A DNA stretch of 64,000 nt from Cerrena zonata (lineage: Eukaryota; Basidiomycota; Agaricomycetes; Polyporales; Cerrenaceae): the NCBI GenBank assembly GCA_038087015.1, contig JASBNA010000017.1:248001-312000 (forward strand). Direction: 5' to 3'. Every line of letters begins with the position of its first letter. Within the stretch, counting starts at the first letter, position 1. The notes under the pieces are model-generated. The model was not told the origin of the DNA. It ran no database searches and saw only the letters and a program-made list of their open reading frames with translations. Of the stretch, positions 25,225 through 36,670 are shown one piece after another. Both the position numbers and the translations under genes were made by a program.

Positions 25225-27090
25225 CTAGGCTACGCATGGTCTGCAGATGTCGACCACCATATTTTCGCCTTCTCTATACGGTTCCACGAGTCCAGTATAA
25301 ATTGCAACATTCTTCTCTCTTGGTTCCGCAACACACTTCATCTTCTCTTCAGAGCCGTCGAGAGCTCGCATTTCTTCAAACGATCCCTTCCCACCGTTCT
25401 GCTCCTTCCACCAAGCATACCTAGCGAGCTGGGCACCACCCTCGGCAGCACCTTCCTGACCGGCGATGAAGACTTTCATTCCGAACACGTCAGCGGCGAG
25501 TTGACGAATGACGGGGTTGGCAGACGATCCCCCACATACGACAAGACGCTGAAGAGGTGGCGCGTGGTCAGGAAGAATGGCTTGTATTCGGGACCGAATG
25601 GAAAGGAACTGGGACTCGAGGATCGCTCGTGGATGTACTTCCTGTGAGACTGCGTCTTCGGATAATCTCTTGATCTTACCAGATTGTGCAAGGAAGAAGT
25701 GGTTTCCGATGACGCTGGGAGGGATGATCTCAGGCAATGGGAAATAGTAGCTCAAGAGGCCACTGTTCCCCGCGGGGGTCTGTTCTACCAGTTCATTGAA
25801 CTTGGTCCAGTCCTTGTTTGCGTACTTGTTCCGAACTTGTTCCCTCGCAAGAGCGCCGTTCTTATAACAGAGCATCGCAATGTGTGCGTCATAGGTGGTA
25901 GGATGCGCAAGAAGATGCGATGATGTAAACCGCTTAGGAGGGGTTCCGGTGGGAGGAATCGAAAGTAATAGAGTCGTAGATGTACCAAGTGAGAGAATAG
26001 CATCTCCTGGCGCAGATAGAGCGACGACAGTGGCAGGATTATCACCCGTGAATGGTGCAATCACGCAATCTGAATTTATGACATCGAGGTTAGCAGGTTG
26101 CCAGCGTCATGCGCACAACACTGAGGCTTACCTGGATTGAATTGCCAGCGCTTCACCCACCATGGGCTGATCCTACCTAGTACCGTACCCCCCGGTACTG
26201 GTTCGGGTCCAAGTTTGCTTCGTAGTTCCGGTCCACCACATATACCAAGAAGATTCTCGTTCCACTTGTAGGTGAGTACGTCCATAAGGTTCATTCCACT
26301 GGCATCCGATATCTCTATCGGTGCAATCGCACCGAGGAAGAGTGAAGGCATGAAGGAGGAGACTAATGATATCCGGGAAGTTGCGTTGTATAGATCCGGA
26401 TCAATGCGACGAATCTGGGTGGAAGAGAAGCGGTGGTTTTAGCTTTGGGATCAGAAAGACGGGCGAGGTATACAAAGTATTTGACGTACCTTGCGAATTT
26501 GTGTGCCCGTGAAGCGTTCGTAGGCTCGGCTTCCGGTCAGGTCTGCCAGAGCCTGGGGACCACCAACTGCCTCTTCGATCTCACGACACTCGCGAGTCGT
26601 AGAGGAGTCTTGCCAGATGGGCGAGTTTTGGAGCGTAAAAGCGACTGGCGAAAGCTGCTCAGCAAGCGTCTTCGAGGGGTCAAGGTTGGCGAGAAAATCT
26701 TCGGCACCGGAAGACCAGAAGACGGAACCGTGTTGCTTTAGAGTTTACGTTAGTGATTGCAATTTTGAGGATGAGGGTAATGCTAGAACTGACCTGACCG
26801 TCACCAGAGATGCCGAGGACACGGGTGAAGTCTACCCCGGCTGTCTTCATTCTGGCCATAATAAGGTCGAAAGCCTCGAGCCACATTTTAACGGGCGAGG
26901 TAACTTCACCTCGACCTGGACCAATGATAGCACCGTTGGTAGTGCCATATTGAGGTAGGTCCTGGTCAAAGCGTACAGAGGACTCGTGGACCACATTGCT
27001 TTCTTCAGTAATGAGGACAGCTTTGAGCCCTTGGGTAGAGAGATCGAGTCCTAGGAAGAGGGGGAGGTCGTCTGAGTTTGTTAGAGACAT
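25225..27090 (-). CDS. xks1: D-xylulose kinase (FGGY family)
   Basis: The enzyme phosphorylates D-xylulose to xylulose 5-phosphate, the entry of pentoses into the pentose phosphate pathway, in the cytosol. The N-terminus LFLGLDLSTQGLKAVL is the FGGY phosphate 1 motif. It is followed by the QHGSVFWSSGAEDFLANLDP block, VAFTLQNSPIWQDSST, the central GDNPATVVALSAPGDAILSL and SLGTSTTLLLS segment, and near the C-terminus LVVCGGSSANPVIRQLAADV and AEGGAQLARYAWWKE. Three introns are read, with GT-AG ends. Length is about 550-560 residues, normal for fungal xylulokinases. The start is ATG at 27090, and no residue of the ATPase core appears lost. Confidence 0.92.
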
Positions 27091-28415
27091 GAGGATGGGT
27101 TGACAGGTAGGTGTGAGTAAGTCTTACCATGAGTCAGGAATTTATAGCATTTGGCCAGACATACCAAGGTCCGAGAACTGCAATAACTTGAGGAAGGCTA
27201 AGGCCTTCATCCCATTCGGTCCGGACCATAGAACGTTCTGGTTCACAAGCTAGCGGGGAATGTTCGGACGACTGACAGAAAATTCCGGACCGCGGGGCCC
27301 CATACCACAGCAACACGATCGAGACGCGATCGGCCACATCACTAGCCAATTGGAATATCTTTTCTTTCGGGACATGAACGGCTTTAGTCTTGTCCCTCAT
27401 CCTGAGATGTATGTCCCTCTCACAATGCATTCAATCCGTCAGACAGTCTGCGAGACCAATGGGACTTGGCACACAAACATGGGAAAACTAGAGCGCGAAT
27501 GCACCCGAAGTGATCAACCCCTTTCCCAAGTGCTGCTGGGATACCGTGGGCCATTCCTGCTAAAGCGAGACATGCAAGAGTTTCACAACGGTAGGTGTTC
27601 TGCGCTACACGAAGGGAGTTGGTTCCTATACTGAGTATCCTCGGTATACACTAGAAATGTAACTCGCCATCTTTTATTGATCGTTCTTTAGTAACGCCAT
27701 GCTTGCATGAGTGACTGGAGAAAGGATCCAAAGCCTGCTGAATCATAGGAAATCAAGATCTATCAAAATCCACCCCGAACTTGAAGGTATGTTGCTATTC
27801 AATTTACTTACCTATTTCTCTTGGCACAACGAACTTGTAATGATGAAGAAGAACTGTTACAAGATCACATCAGCATGGGATCAAGGACGGAATCTTGGTT
27901 GTCAATAGCTCCAAATTGAATCTTCTCGACATTGTCTCGGGCCCTTTCGAGGTGTGATCGGACCCATACTTCTACAAACTTTCATATTCGGGTTCATGTT
28001 CAGGAGACCTGTTTGATCACTCTCTACAGTAGTCAAGTGAACGCCTAGGTACGGAAATCAACGCCCCAGGAGAAAACTCATGGACCCTAGCAAGCGCATC
28101 ATGATGGAACAGGCAGTTGCATCGCAACACACGGATACTTGTGACAAAGATGGTCACGTCCAAGCCGTTTCATCCTTTACAGTTGCCTATTTGGGGTATA
28201 TCATTTCCCGATTTGGACGTCACGCCAACAGAATAATCAACCACTATCAAAGTTTCAGATATGAGAAAACAGCCTCGTTAGACAGCCCAGACGACCGTTG
28301 GAAACAGTTATAAGGCGAGACGACTCATGATGGCACCTCGAGTGGATCTCCCCCTGCGTATTTTTTCGTTCTTCGCCTTACTTTCTTTTTTCTTTCTCTT
28401 CTCTCTTATTTCGTC
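27091..28415. promoter_or_regulatory. Divergent promoter region, xylulokinase and protease
   Basis: 1.3 kb with no supported gene. Two GCGGGG sites (27253-27258, 27292-27297), matching the CreA/Cre1 consensus SYGGRG, lie about 163 and 202 bp before the xylulokinase ATG. On the other side TATAAG occurs at 28309-28314, followed by a long pyrimidine tract (about 28358-28415) that runs up to the protease ATG. Confidence 0.5.
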
Positions 28416-30423
28416 ATGAACACCCTTCTTTACTTCCTCTTCATATCGCTGTGCGGTATTACCTATGGTCTTCGTATTCCTGTCACTGCTCGCTCTCAGG
28501 ACATTGTCGCTCGTGGAATGAAACATGGTCATGGACATGGAATGAAACATAACGGAACTGGTGTCCGCATGTGGCAGTCTAAGATGCACAAGACGAACAA
28601 AGCGAACACCCTGGCTACCAATAAGAACGGCACCAAGGAGAACGTTGACAACGCCAAAGATGTCGTCGTACGTATTTGACATAATTTCCCCCTTCAAAGA
28701 CAGCTCATTTTATTCGCGATTTAGTATGCCACTAACATTACCATTGGAGGGAAGGGTGAATAACATCATATTGATATTGAAGTGTCAACATTAACAATGT
28801 CATCGTAGAATTCCCAATTCAACTGGACACCGGTTCTTCTGATCTATGGATCAAGCCTCCATTCAACGTGACCTTCTCCAACCAGACCAACATCCAGACC
28901 AACCTCACCTTTGGTATCGGTACGGCTTCTGGCAATGTTGCTTTCGCAGATGTTGCTCTCGGTCCCTATAAAGTGAAGAATCAAGGTATGTTTGCTTGAG
29001 AATCCTGACTACGACGTAATCGACATACTAATTTGTTCCCTTCCAGCGTTGCTTAACACTAAGACTGCTGATAACTTCGGTGCGATCTTCAACAACGGCA
29101 TCTTCGGTATCATGGGTCTCGCCTTCGACCAATCGTCTACGGTCTTCATCGAAACCCTGCTCAGCTTCGGTAAAAACAACACTCAGGGACGCACCTTCCT
29201 CGGAAACGTCTTCGCACAGAACAAGACTGCTCCCAACTTGTTCACTGTTCTCCTTGGTCGTACCGATGACCCAGCCGATGACCAAGAGGGAGTATTCACC
29301 ATTGGTGAATATGACCCCGAGTTTACGAGCGTTGCTCAACAGCCCAAGTTGACCCGTACACCCGCCCAGGTGGACAACATCACCACAGAGCCCAGATGGA
29401 GTATCCAGATGGACAAGATGTTGGTTAACGGAAAGGAGTTCAAGTTCAATAAGTCTTCTGTCGCCGAGGCCCCCGCTGGAAAGACTGTCATGGTCTTGGA
29501 CACTGGTTTCACCTTCTCGCAGTTCCCTCCCCCGGCTGTGGATTTCATCTACAGCAGCATCAACGGATCATCTTTGAACAAGACCAGCGGTATATGGACT
29601 GTTCCGTGTGACCAGACAACCAAGTTGGAATTCGTCTTCGGCGGCAAGACTATCCCCATTCACCCTCTCGATATCAGCGTCGTTAAGACTGTCGGCAACA
29701 AGACAGTTTGCCAGAACACCTTCAGGAACTTGAACCTTCCTGTTGATGCTGCCACTGTCGACCTTGGCTTCGACGCCATTATGGGTGTTCCCTTCCTCAA
29801 GAATGTCTACGCCTCGTAAGTGACTTGTATCTTGACTATGCCTTCTTTTTGTTTACCTCCAATCGCACAGATTCGACTTCGGTGACCTTGACAAGAATGG
29901 GAAACTCGGTGTACCATTCGTCCAAATGGTCCCCACCACTCCCAATCTCCAGGAAGCCCAGCAAGAATTCCAGAAGGTCCGACCCAAACAAGTCGCCTAT
30001 GCCCAGAAGACCGCTGCATCAGGTGCAACCGGCTCCCTCTCGTTCAACGATGACCTTAACAGCATATCCCTCAATGGCGCATTCTCACAGGAGGTCCCAC
30101 TCATCAAGAGGGCGTTCCGAATGGTTGTCTCAGGCCGATTCCCCATGCCCTTCCCTATCCACCGTATTGTCCCGTCCCGTGTCATGACATGCATGCACAA
30201 GGCGGCGAAGACCAAACCCGCCCTTTTGGCTCTTGTCATCGGAGCTGTCTTCCTCTCCGTGTCATCCTGCGTTTTCGCCGTCATCCTTGCCGTCCGTTCC
30301 TGTTCACGCTCTGAGGAGCATGTGGCTGACTATGAAATTGTCTGGGATGGCGAGCCAAAGGATGATGATGATATCGAGGATTGCGACAGGCGGAGAGCCC
30401 TCGATGGTTCTCGTTATGACTAA
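28416..30423 (+). CDS. Membrane-anchored A1-family aspartic protease
   Basis: This is a pepsin-fold secreted protease that cleaves proteins at acidic pH. A signal peptide (MNTLLYFLFISLCGITYG) is followed by a His/Lys/Asn-rich propeptide. Removing introns near 28669-28724 and 28758-28809 gives ATNITIGGKEF and PIQLDTGSSDLWIKP, the first catalytic Asp loop. The second loop is MVLDTGFTFSQFPP, with Phe where most A1 enzymes have Ser or Thr. A further intron separates YAS from FDFGDL. After about 90 linker residues a hydrophobic helix (PALLALVIGAVFLSVSSCVF) and a short acidic cytoplasmic tail (EPKDDDDIEDCD) suggest a type I membrane protein. Numerous N-x-S/T sites are present. The start follows a pyrimidine-rich promoter. 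Confidence 0.9.
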
Positions 30424-31051
30424 CTTATTTATTCCACATTACGACTTTCTACGAGACCATAGGTTTTTTTCTTTCCTTTTTTTATTTTGCGCAGGATCAC
30501 TGGTTTGATCCACTCACGATCCACTCACGACGTAACCTCAATATCTTACGTATCGAGCATCTATGCTCTTGTTCCAGTAGCTTAGTTGCTTGTATTTAGC
30601 CACATTTGTTTCCAATCTAGGGCTGTTCATGACGAAAACGTTCTGTGTGAGAGTAACTGAGTAAGACAACTTCTTTCTTTGCCTTCTAACTGAGTGCGAT
30701 AAATAACAGTACGATAACTAGGACTTAAGGAGACGGAGAAATGTTTTTCGAAGAAGAGATGGGACATAGACAGGAGAGCTAAGAGAAAGTTTCGAACACA
30801 GAGCTTCAACAACGAGACGCTGACACAACTGCAACTACACAACGAGAGGGGGGATGCGAAACAAGAAAGCAAAGACAAAACATAACCAACTAAAAAGAAC
30901 ACGACTGTAGGATAGTCCATGTTAGGGTCCAAGATGAGACCAAGAAAGGATAGGGGATCGAGAGTTGAGAGACAGGAGACAGAGAAGGGAAAGAGAGATA
31001 GAGAGATGGGATGGAACGGAATGGAACTGTAGCAACAACCAGCGTTGCATG
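30424..31051. other. Convergent 3' region with purine-rich tract
   Basis: It contains an 11-bp tandem repeat (GATCCACTCAC twice, 30507-30528) and a long A/G-rich stretch from about 30930 to 31020 on the + strand. It separates two converging genes. The open frames in it are low-complexity shadows. Confidence 0.5.
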
Positions 31052-33299
31052 CTACCGCGCGAATCCAGCAAACGCAAGTGCTTGCTGTCGTCTCGCTTCT
31101 TTCGCAGTCTGTTTTTGCTGTCGAAGGTTGGTCATCATATCCTTCGTAAATGATGACAATTCCGTCGACGATGCTGGTGACGGGGCTTGGCCATGTATAA
31201 GATTTGGATGTCTCGAGTCAAAAATATGGCGGGCATGCGATTGAGGCGTTTTCGGCTGTGCCGTGGGTGTATCAGAGGAGACAGGACTGTTCTCCTTGTC
31301 TAGTACGGGTACTGGTTTACGCGACGCGCTTCGCCTGACAGGAACGGGTGTCTCTGTTCGATAGTCCTCATCGTCGTCAAATATAACAGGTGCAATTGAG
31401 CCACGAGAAGTTGTTCGTTGGCGGGAGGAGTATTGAGGCAGGGAAAACGGATCAGGGGTGCGAGAACGAGGGACGCCCGTGGATGTCTTGGGTATGCGTG
31501 AGGGCTTCTGGGCGTTCTCAGAGGGTAAGTCCAGGTTCGACGTGGAAGCCGACGGGGTGGTGGGACGGCCGAGGTATGCTATTTCGGTTTCATGTGAGGC
31601 GATAGGGGCAGGTCGTGGACCTTTAGGAATGCGGCTAGGACGGCTTGACGAACTTGAACCAGTGGTATGAGTTTGAATGGTACTACCAGTAGGCTGGCTA
31701 CGAATAGTGGAGCCAGTGTGGTGACGGGGGACGCTAGAGCCAGTAGCTTGGCTCGTGAGTGTGCGACGGTCACCTGTAGTGTCATCATCAAATCTAACAC
31801 GATGTTCAGATGAAGGCGTCGCGAGGGGATATTTGGGGTAACCAGGAGTAGGCGTGTATGATTGGAGGATGTTGAGGGTATCAGTCGAACGTGAAAGTGG
31901 GTTCATGACTGGCGTGAGTTTCGTGATGGTCGCGGTATGTATCTGACCGGACGAGGTATCGCTGTTGGTCGTGGCAGGGCTTGAGTTATTCGTGTGCGGC
32001 GTTGAAAAGAGGTTTGAGGTAGACATAGGAGTCTTGAGCTGGGAAGAAGAGTCCGAAATAGAAGGCGTAGGAACGGCAGGTAGTTCACGCTCGCGTTGTT
32101 GTTCCTTCTGTTGACGGATAGACTTCCTGCGCTCGGTGAGGAAGCCAAAGATTTCGGTGGCGGGGCGCTGTGGGGTTTCAGGGTTGGCTGCAATGTAGAA
32201 TTCGGGGATTTGACCAAGTTTGGCTTCCGTGACCGCAGAGGTTTCGCAAGTAGCATCAACATTGATGCTGGTACTGCCACTGAGTTCAACCTCCATAGAG
32301 GAGAACGTAGGGTAGTTGACCGACATTTCCGTGAGGGAGTTTTCGATAGAGAAGGCAGTGTCCATGATGACTTGTGGGTTTGAATGAGCGTGGGGATATG
32401 AGTCCTTAGGTGTTTCAAGCGGCAATGAAGTCGAAGAAGCAATAGAGGCAGAGTCATCATTATCATCATCGTCATGCTCCCTAAGGACAAAGAGTAAGCA
32501 ACGATTATATATGAGATGTAAGATGACATACCCAAGGAAACGTTCGGCCCATGAGATATCGCCCATCATAGCAGTCTCATCATAGGCATTCCCCGATTCA
32601 GGTGCACCAAGAAGTTGGCGAAGCGTGGAACCACTTCGCTTGACTTGTTGTTTGCCAATTTCTTCTATGGGTGCTTCAGTACGTGGAGTATTAGAGAAAG
32701 CGTTCGAGTTAATTCGACCTTTATCATCGAACATGTTCAGAAGGCTAGCAACGGAAGGGTCTTGGCGGAGTCGCAAGACTCGGCTTTGGTCATGAGGAGT
32801 GAATGGAACAGTCTTAGGGTCGAAGCGAGCACGAGTCGGTGATTCATCGAAGTATGCAATCTCCCGATGAGGTAGTTCGGGTGGCACTTCATTACTGTGA
32901 CGCAGTGGAGGATTCGCGTTAGGGAACTCGGTGCGTGAATGGACGGTGCGTTCGTGAACAGTGACAGTGTAGGTTCCCTGCCGTTGAAGACTACTTGCGG
33001 AGCGTGCTGGGGTAGTCGCAGGGGTGACAATGTGATTGATGGGGTGTGCTTTAATGAGGTCAGTTATATGCCGCTTAAGCAACGATAAGCAACTTACGAA
33101 TAGGAGGTAACGAAGCGTAGTCTACTTCCTTTACAACAGAGAAGTGAGCAGAAGACGAGCGTAATAGTCGTGTAGCATCTTCGTTGGCTTCGGGCTGTAC
33201 GGGTAGATGTGAAGCAGTATCGTGATCTTCGTGATGATGTCTTTTGCTTTTCTTTGACCTCTTACTGCTGAGGGAAAAGAAACGCTTGAGGAAGCCCAT
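31052..33299 (-). CDS. Large disordered protein, function unknown
   Basis: I do not recognise the family. A first exon begins at ATG 33299 with a very basic N-terminus (MGFLKRFFSLSSKRSKKSKR) and ends PPIRK near 33095. The next exon carries HIVTPATTPARSASSLQRQG and TYTVTVHERTVHSRTEF. A further intron lies near 32478-32530 after SWAERFLG. The remaining about 480 residues are Ser/Thr/Pro-rich with a degenerate run of TGS-containing units (TGSSVPRHHTGSTIRSQPTG and on), several SRIPK elements and TP dipeptides typical of proline-directed phosphorylation. It ends RQQALAFAGFAR. The composition suggests a scaffold or cytoskeleton-associated protein, which is inference only. Confidence 0.7.
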
Positions 33300-33665
33300 G
33301 TCGTGAGTTCGTGAGTCGTCAGAAACGAGGAGATGGAAGTCCACCGCTTGAAGAAGGAGAAAGATAAGATGAGAGTTGGTGAGAAAGGAGAAAGGAGGTG
33401 AATTCGAACCACATTACCATACTTGGCTAGGCGTCCGTCACGTGACCGCGTTTTGAACAAGAGCGCAAAATTAATACGAGTTTGTGACATCATATTCATC
33501 CCGAGAAAATTATTATCCTTTACCTGAACACCTCAAGGAACAAGGCACTGCACAGGTTTTGGGCGTGCTCACACCACGGCCTGGAACTTCTACGGTGTCC
33601 AATTAGAGCACAGATCTTATCAAGCACTATCATCACGGTGATTTCTGAGTACCCGTCGACGCACT
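33300..33665. promoter_or_regulatory. Divergent promoter, disordered protein and DUF202 gene
   Basis: 366 bp between two divergent start codons. No specific site stands out. Confidence 0.35.
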
Positions 33666-34155
33666 ATGCCGCTATTGCTCAAGGTACATGGCAGCAATGT
33701 CCGCGACTTCGTTATGCTCGAACGGAATCTTCTGACACATCTGTATGTTTTTTCTTTCCCACTTCATCTTAACCAGGCTGCTGACGTTCTTGATAGACGG
33801 TTCGCTATAGCCCTGACACTATTCGCAGCCTCTATGTTGCTTAACGCACGATTACCTTCACCCGACTCCTCGGGGCGGACCTCTGAAAGTGATTCCAATA
33901 TACCTCTTGCAGCACTCCAGGCTTCGGCTGCGGTAGTCACCATCTCAATCGGTCTCTGGGAGTACCATAGATCGTTCAAGGACATGTGCGAGATGAAAGC
34001 ATTTCTGACTGCTACCAAGTGTGTACAGTGAATATATTGCTTGACTTTTGCTTACCTTGAACCATATTAGACCGCACTTGGTGGTGATGTCAGTAATCTC
34101 CCTAGGAGTGTTTGCTACGTGTGTCGTGCTTCTGGCTGGAATAGGTCAGGCATAG
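33666..34155 (+). CDS. DUF202-family small membrane protein
   Basis: Three exons (33666-33742, 33797-34018, 34071-34155) total 384 nt, giving 127 residues. After the N-terminus comes GSNVRDFVMLERNLLTHLRF, the conserved DUF202 segment (RDFxxxERNLLxxxR). Three hydrophobic helices follow: AIALTLFAASMLL, LQASAAVVTISIGLWEY and VMSVISLGVFATCVVLLAG. It is related to bacterial YidH and the yeast-type vacuolar DUF202 domain, but is a stand-alone protein without SPX or VTC domains. Its role is unknown; an intracellular membrane location is inferred. Confidence 0.82.
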
Positions 34156-34299
34156 ACGTGAGAGGCTGATTGCTCGGTCTCGATCGAAATGCTATACCTG
34201 GGGCTGACTATCCACCGATCACTGGTAACTCTTCATCCGACTCCACTACCGTTCCACCACAGCCCTTATTGTGCATTCTACGAACTTAGCTGACACATT

Positions 34300-35779
34300 A
34301 TGGAAGTCATCATGACTGAGCCTGGACTAAAAATATCCTGTTTTCAAGCGAGTCAACTCAAGCTGCCAGCCAGACTTCGTCAACCTCAAGGTTGGTCCAT
34401 CCATAGCTTCAGTCGTTACTATAGACTTTAATATTTTTGCTTGTGTAGTGTATTTCTATGGAAGCCTATCCACTTCGAGCAGTCTTGCTAAGGAAAGCCC
34501 TAGTTCGCCTTCACTCAATGCGTCTCAGATTCTACGTCAATCATATTCGACTCGCTCGGTGAAGCAACCTATACCCGTGTCAGCCACCGTTCAAATACCA
34601 ACGGGTACTACCCATCCTTCATTACTCCTTGCAACACCATCGTACAAAGCATTAGAAGCCTCAACGTCCGTCATATCCTTGACTTCTTCCGTGTCAGCCT
34701 CCGGAAAGATTCAATCTTCACATGCCTCTGGACTCCCTGTATCAAATACCCGTTTGGAGAAATTGCGCACTGCCGCCTCAACATCACTCGACCTGTCCAC
34801 ATTACGGGAAGCATACTTCGATACGCTTCTCTCAGACTACTATTCTTCGCTGCCAACATCCCTCTCTTCATTCCCCACGCTTTCAAGTCATGCGTCTATG
34901 ACTGTCAGTTTATTAGAGTTTCCTTCATCACCTCCGGACTCATTCTGGGGATCCATCGACGATGTTCACTCTATGATTAGCCAGCTCGAAGAAATTGCCA
35001 ACGATTTGAAGGTATTGGATCGTCCGATCACAACGACTTCCACTCTTCCACCTACTCGTGACAAATCAAGTTCCACCCTTGAGGCTCTCAGTTTGTCTTC
35101 GTGGTCGACTTCCGCTAGCGATGACTGGCTGTCATCCCTAAATGGGTCCTATCCACACTCGCTAGCATATCTACGAGAGGATCGGTCAATATTGGAGATT
35201 GAAGCACTACTATGTAATGCACAAGCTGGTGAATGGAGGACAGAGGTCTACATTACACCGACTTCTACAGAGCCTACTATTCCTCTTATTGTGGTCACAT
35301 TGCCATCTGCGAATAGTCTGGACGAACCGAAACCCGTTTCTGAGCAGGACGATATACCCAATCGTACCCCCAAATACGTCGCACCATCCCTCAGTCCATC
35401 CAAACTAAAGCAACCCGTATCACCTCCTCTTGACATCAGCGACAATCACCTTACGCCTATTGCTCGACCCGAACCGCGTCCGCGAAAATCACGCCCTCGA
35501 CCACTTTCTGAACACACCTCACCGATACAACCGGCGAGGTGGGTCTGCGATATTGTATCTCTCCCTCTGCAGTTATATCCATGGGGCAGGAGAGAACGAC
35601 TGGGGTCGATGCGCAAGAAGGTTGGGAGGAAGTCAAAATCGCATATCTGGCCAGCCAACTCCGCAGATAAGACGGTAGTTAAGTCATTCTTTGAGGATGA
35701 TGGTGGGGTCGAGGTCAAACGAGGACTACTATGGTTTGGATTCAAGAGACTTTTTTGTCGGTCGAAATTTCGTACGTAG
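34300..35779 (+). CDS. Hypothetical Ser-rich protein
   Basis: No known family is recognised. An uninterrupted frame runs to 35779 but has no ATG at its start. A short first exon, ATG 34300 to 34390, with a GTTGGT donor and TGTGTAG acceptor (34448), joins it in frame and gives 473 residues. The protein is rich in Ser, Thr and Pro. A structured-looking middle (TLREAYFDTLLSDYYSSLPT, MISQLEEIANDLKVL, EIEALLCNAQAGEWRTEVYI) is followed by a Pro/Arg-rich segment and a basic C-terminus (RRERLGSMRKKVGRKSKSH). The donor is weak, so the first exon is a suggestion. The coding frame itself is well supported by length. Confidence 0.65.
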
Positions 35780-35943
35780 CACGTAGGATTCAAGAGGAAA
35801 GAGAAATATTTTCATTGGTATTGTGGCTATGGCTCGGATGTATACATGAACTGCGCGTGTTGACTTTGAATCTATCTTAATCGAAAAAAAAGAAACCTAG
35901 AAGACATGACATTCAAGTTGAAGGGCCAAGAAGGAAAACTATA

Positions 35944-36040
35944 TGACGAGAGTGGGATTCGAACCCACGCCCTTTCGGACCAGATAACCACTTGCTGTAG
36001 TGCCTTAGTCTGGCGCCTTAGACCACTCGGCCATCTCGCC
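35944..36040 (-). tRNA. trnL-AAG: tRNA-Leu(AAG), 17-nt intron, copy A
   Basis: On the minus strand the acceptor stem is GGCGAGA/TCTCGTC, the anticodon stem CCAGA/TCTGG and the loop begins CTAAGG, giving anticodon AAG. A variable arm CCGAAAGG makes it a type II tRNA, and the T arm is GTGGGTTCGAATCCCAC. The intron CACTACAGCAAGTGGTT sits after position 37. CACT and AGTG inside it can pair. Confidence 0.92.
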
Positions 36041-36223
36041 ACGAGGGAAGGGAGCTTTTAGATACTCTGGGATTGTGTTTTAAAGTGATTTTGCTTCGGT
36101 GGTGAGAAGATATTTGGTTATGTTTGGCATTAGCCTGAACTAAGTTGCCGGATTGGGTAAGCGCCCATCCGTTTTCTCAGGCGTGTCAATGCTAATGTAA
36201 GAGCTCATCATGCACAGACATAA

Positions 36224-36320
36224 GGCGAGATGGCCGAGCGGTCTAAGGCGCCAGACTAAGGCACTATAACAAGTGGTTATCTGGTCCGAAAGGGCGTGGG
36301 TTCGAATCCCACTCTCGTCA
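36224..36320 (+). tRNA. trnL-AAG: tRNA-Leu(AAG), 17-nt intron, copy B
   Basis: Same stems and anticodon as copy A. It differs at one D-loop base (GAGCGG instead of GAGTGG) and at two intron bases (CACTATAACAAGTGGTT). A TTTT terminator follows within about 10 bp. Confidence 0.92.
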
Positions 36321-36670
36321 TATCATTTTCTGCATGTCATTTTCATAAGAATTTTAAATTACTTGATCTTCAAGTTGATATTTTGATTGTAAGATTCGTG
36401 CTCAGTGAGCTATAACGAGTATTACGACATGACCACTCTAATATATAACAAAATGTATCTTCAAGACAAAAGTTGATATGCGAATACAACAACAGAACTC
36501 GAATTTCGAAAAATGGACAGCAAGTCAATGAACTACCCTCAGTGTAAAGATACCAATGACACAATTGGGCAGCGGGACCTCGATGATATGTATGTGATAA
36601 GACGCGACAGCGACCGACAGCAATGACAATATGACGACAGTGTAACGAATGTGCCAAACCCTTTTCCTCC
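36321..36670. other. Spacer before the R3H-SUZ gene 3' end
   Basis: 350 bp, AT-rich, presumably the 3' UTR of the minus-strand gene that stops at 36671. No feature seen. Confidence 0.4.

Larger units (their letters stand above)
35944..36320. repeat. Inverted repeat of two tRNA-Leu genes
   Basis: The 97-bp genes at 35944-36040 (-) and 36224-36320 (+) are inverted copies with 94 of 97 bases identical, separated by 183 bp. Transcription diverges from the centre. Confidence 0.9.

Noticed and set aside
27260..27634. 124-codon plus-strand frame upstream of xylulokinase
   Set aside because: No motif and no good promoter or splice context. Better read as promoter sequence.
30627..30932. 101-codon minus-strand frame rich in Leu/Ser/Cys
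   Set aside because: It is the complement of a purine-rich tract. The composition is an artefact and no motif is present.
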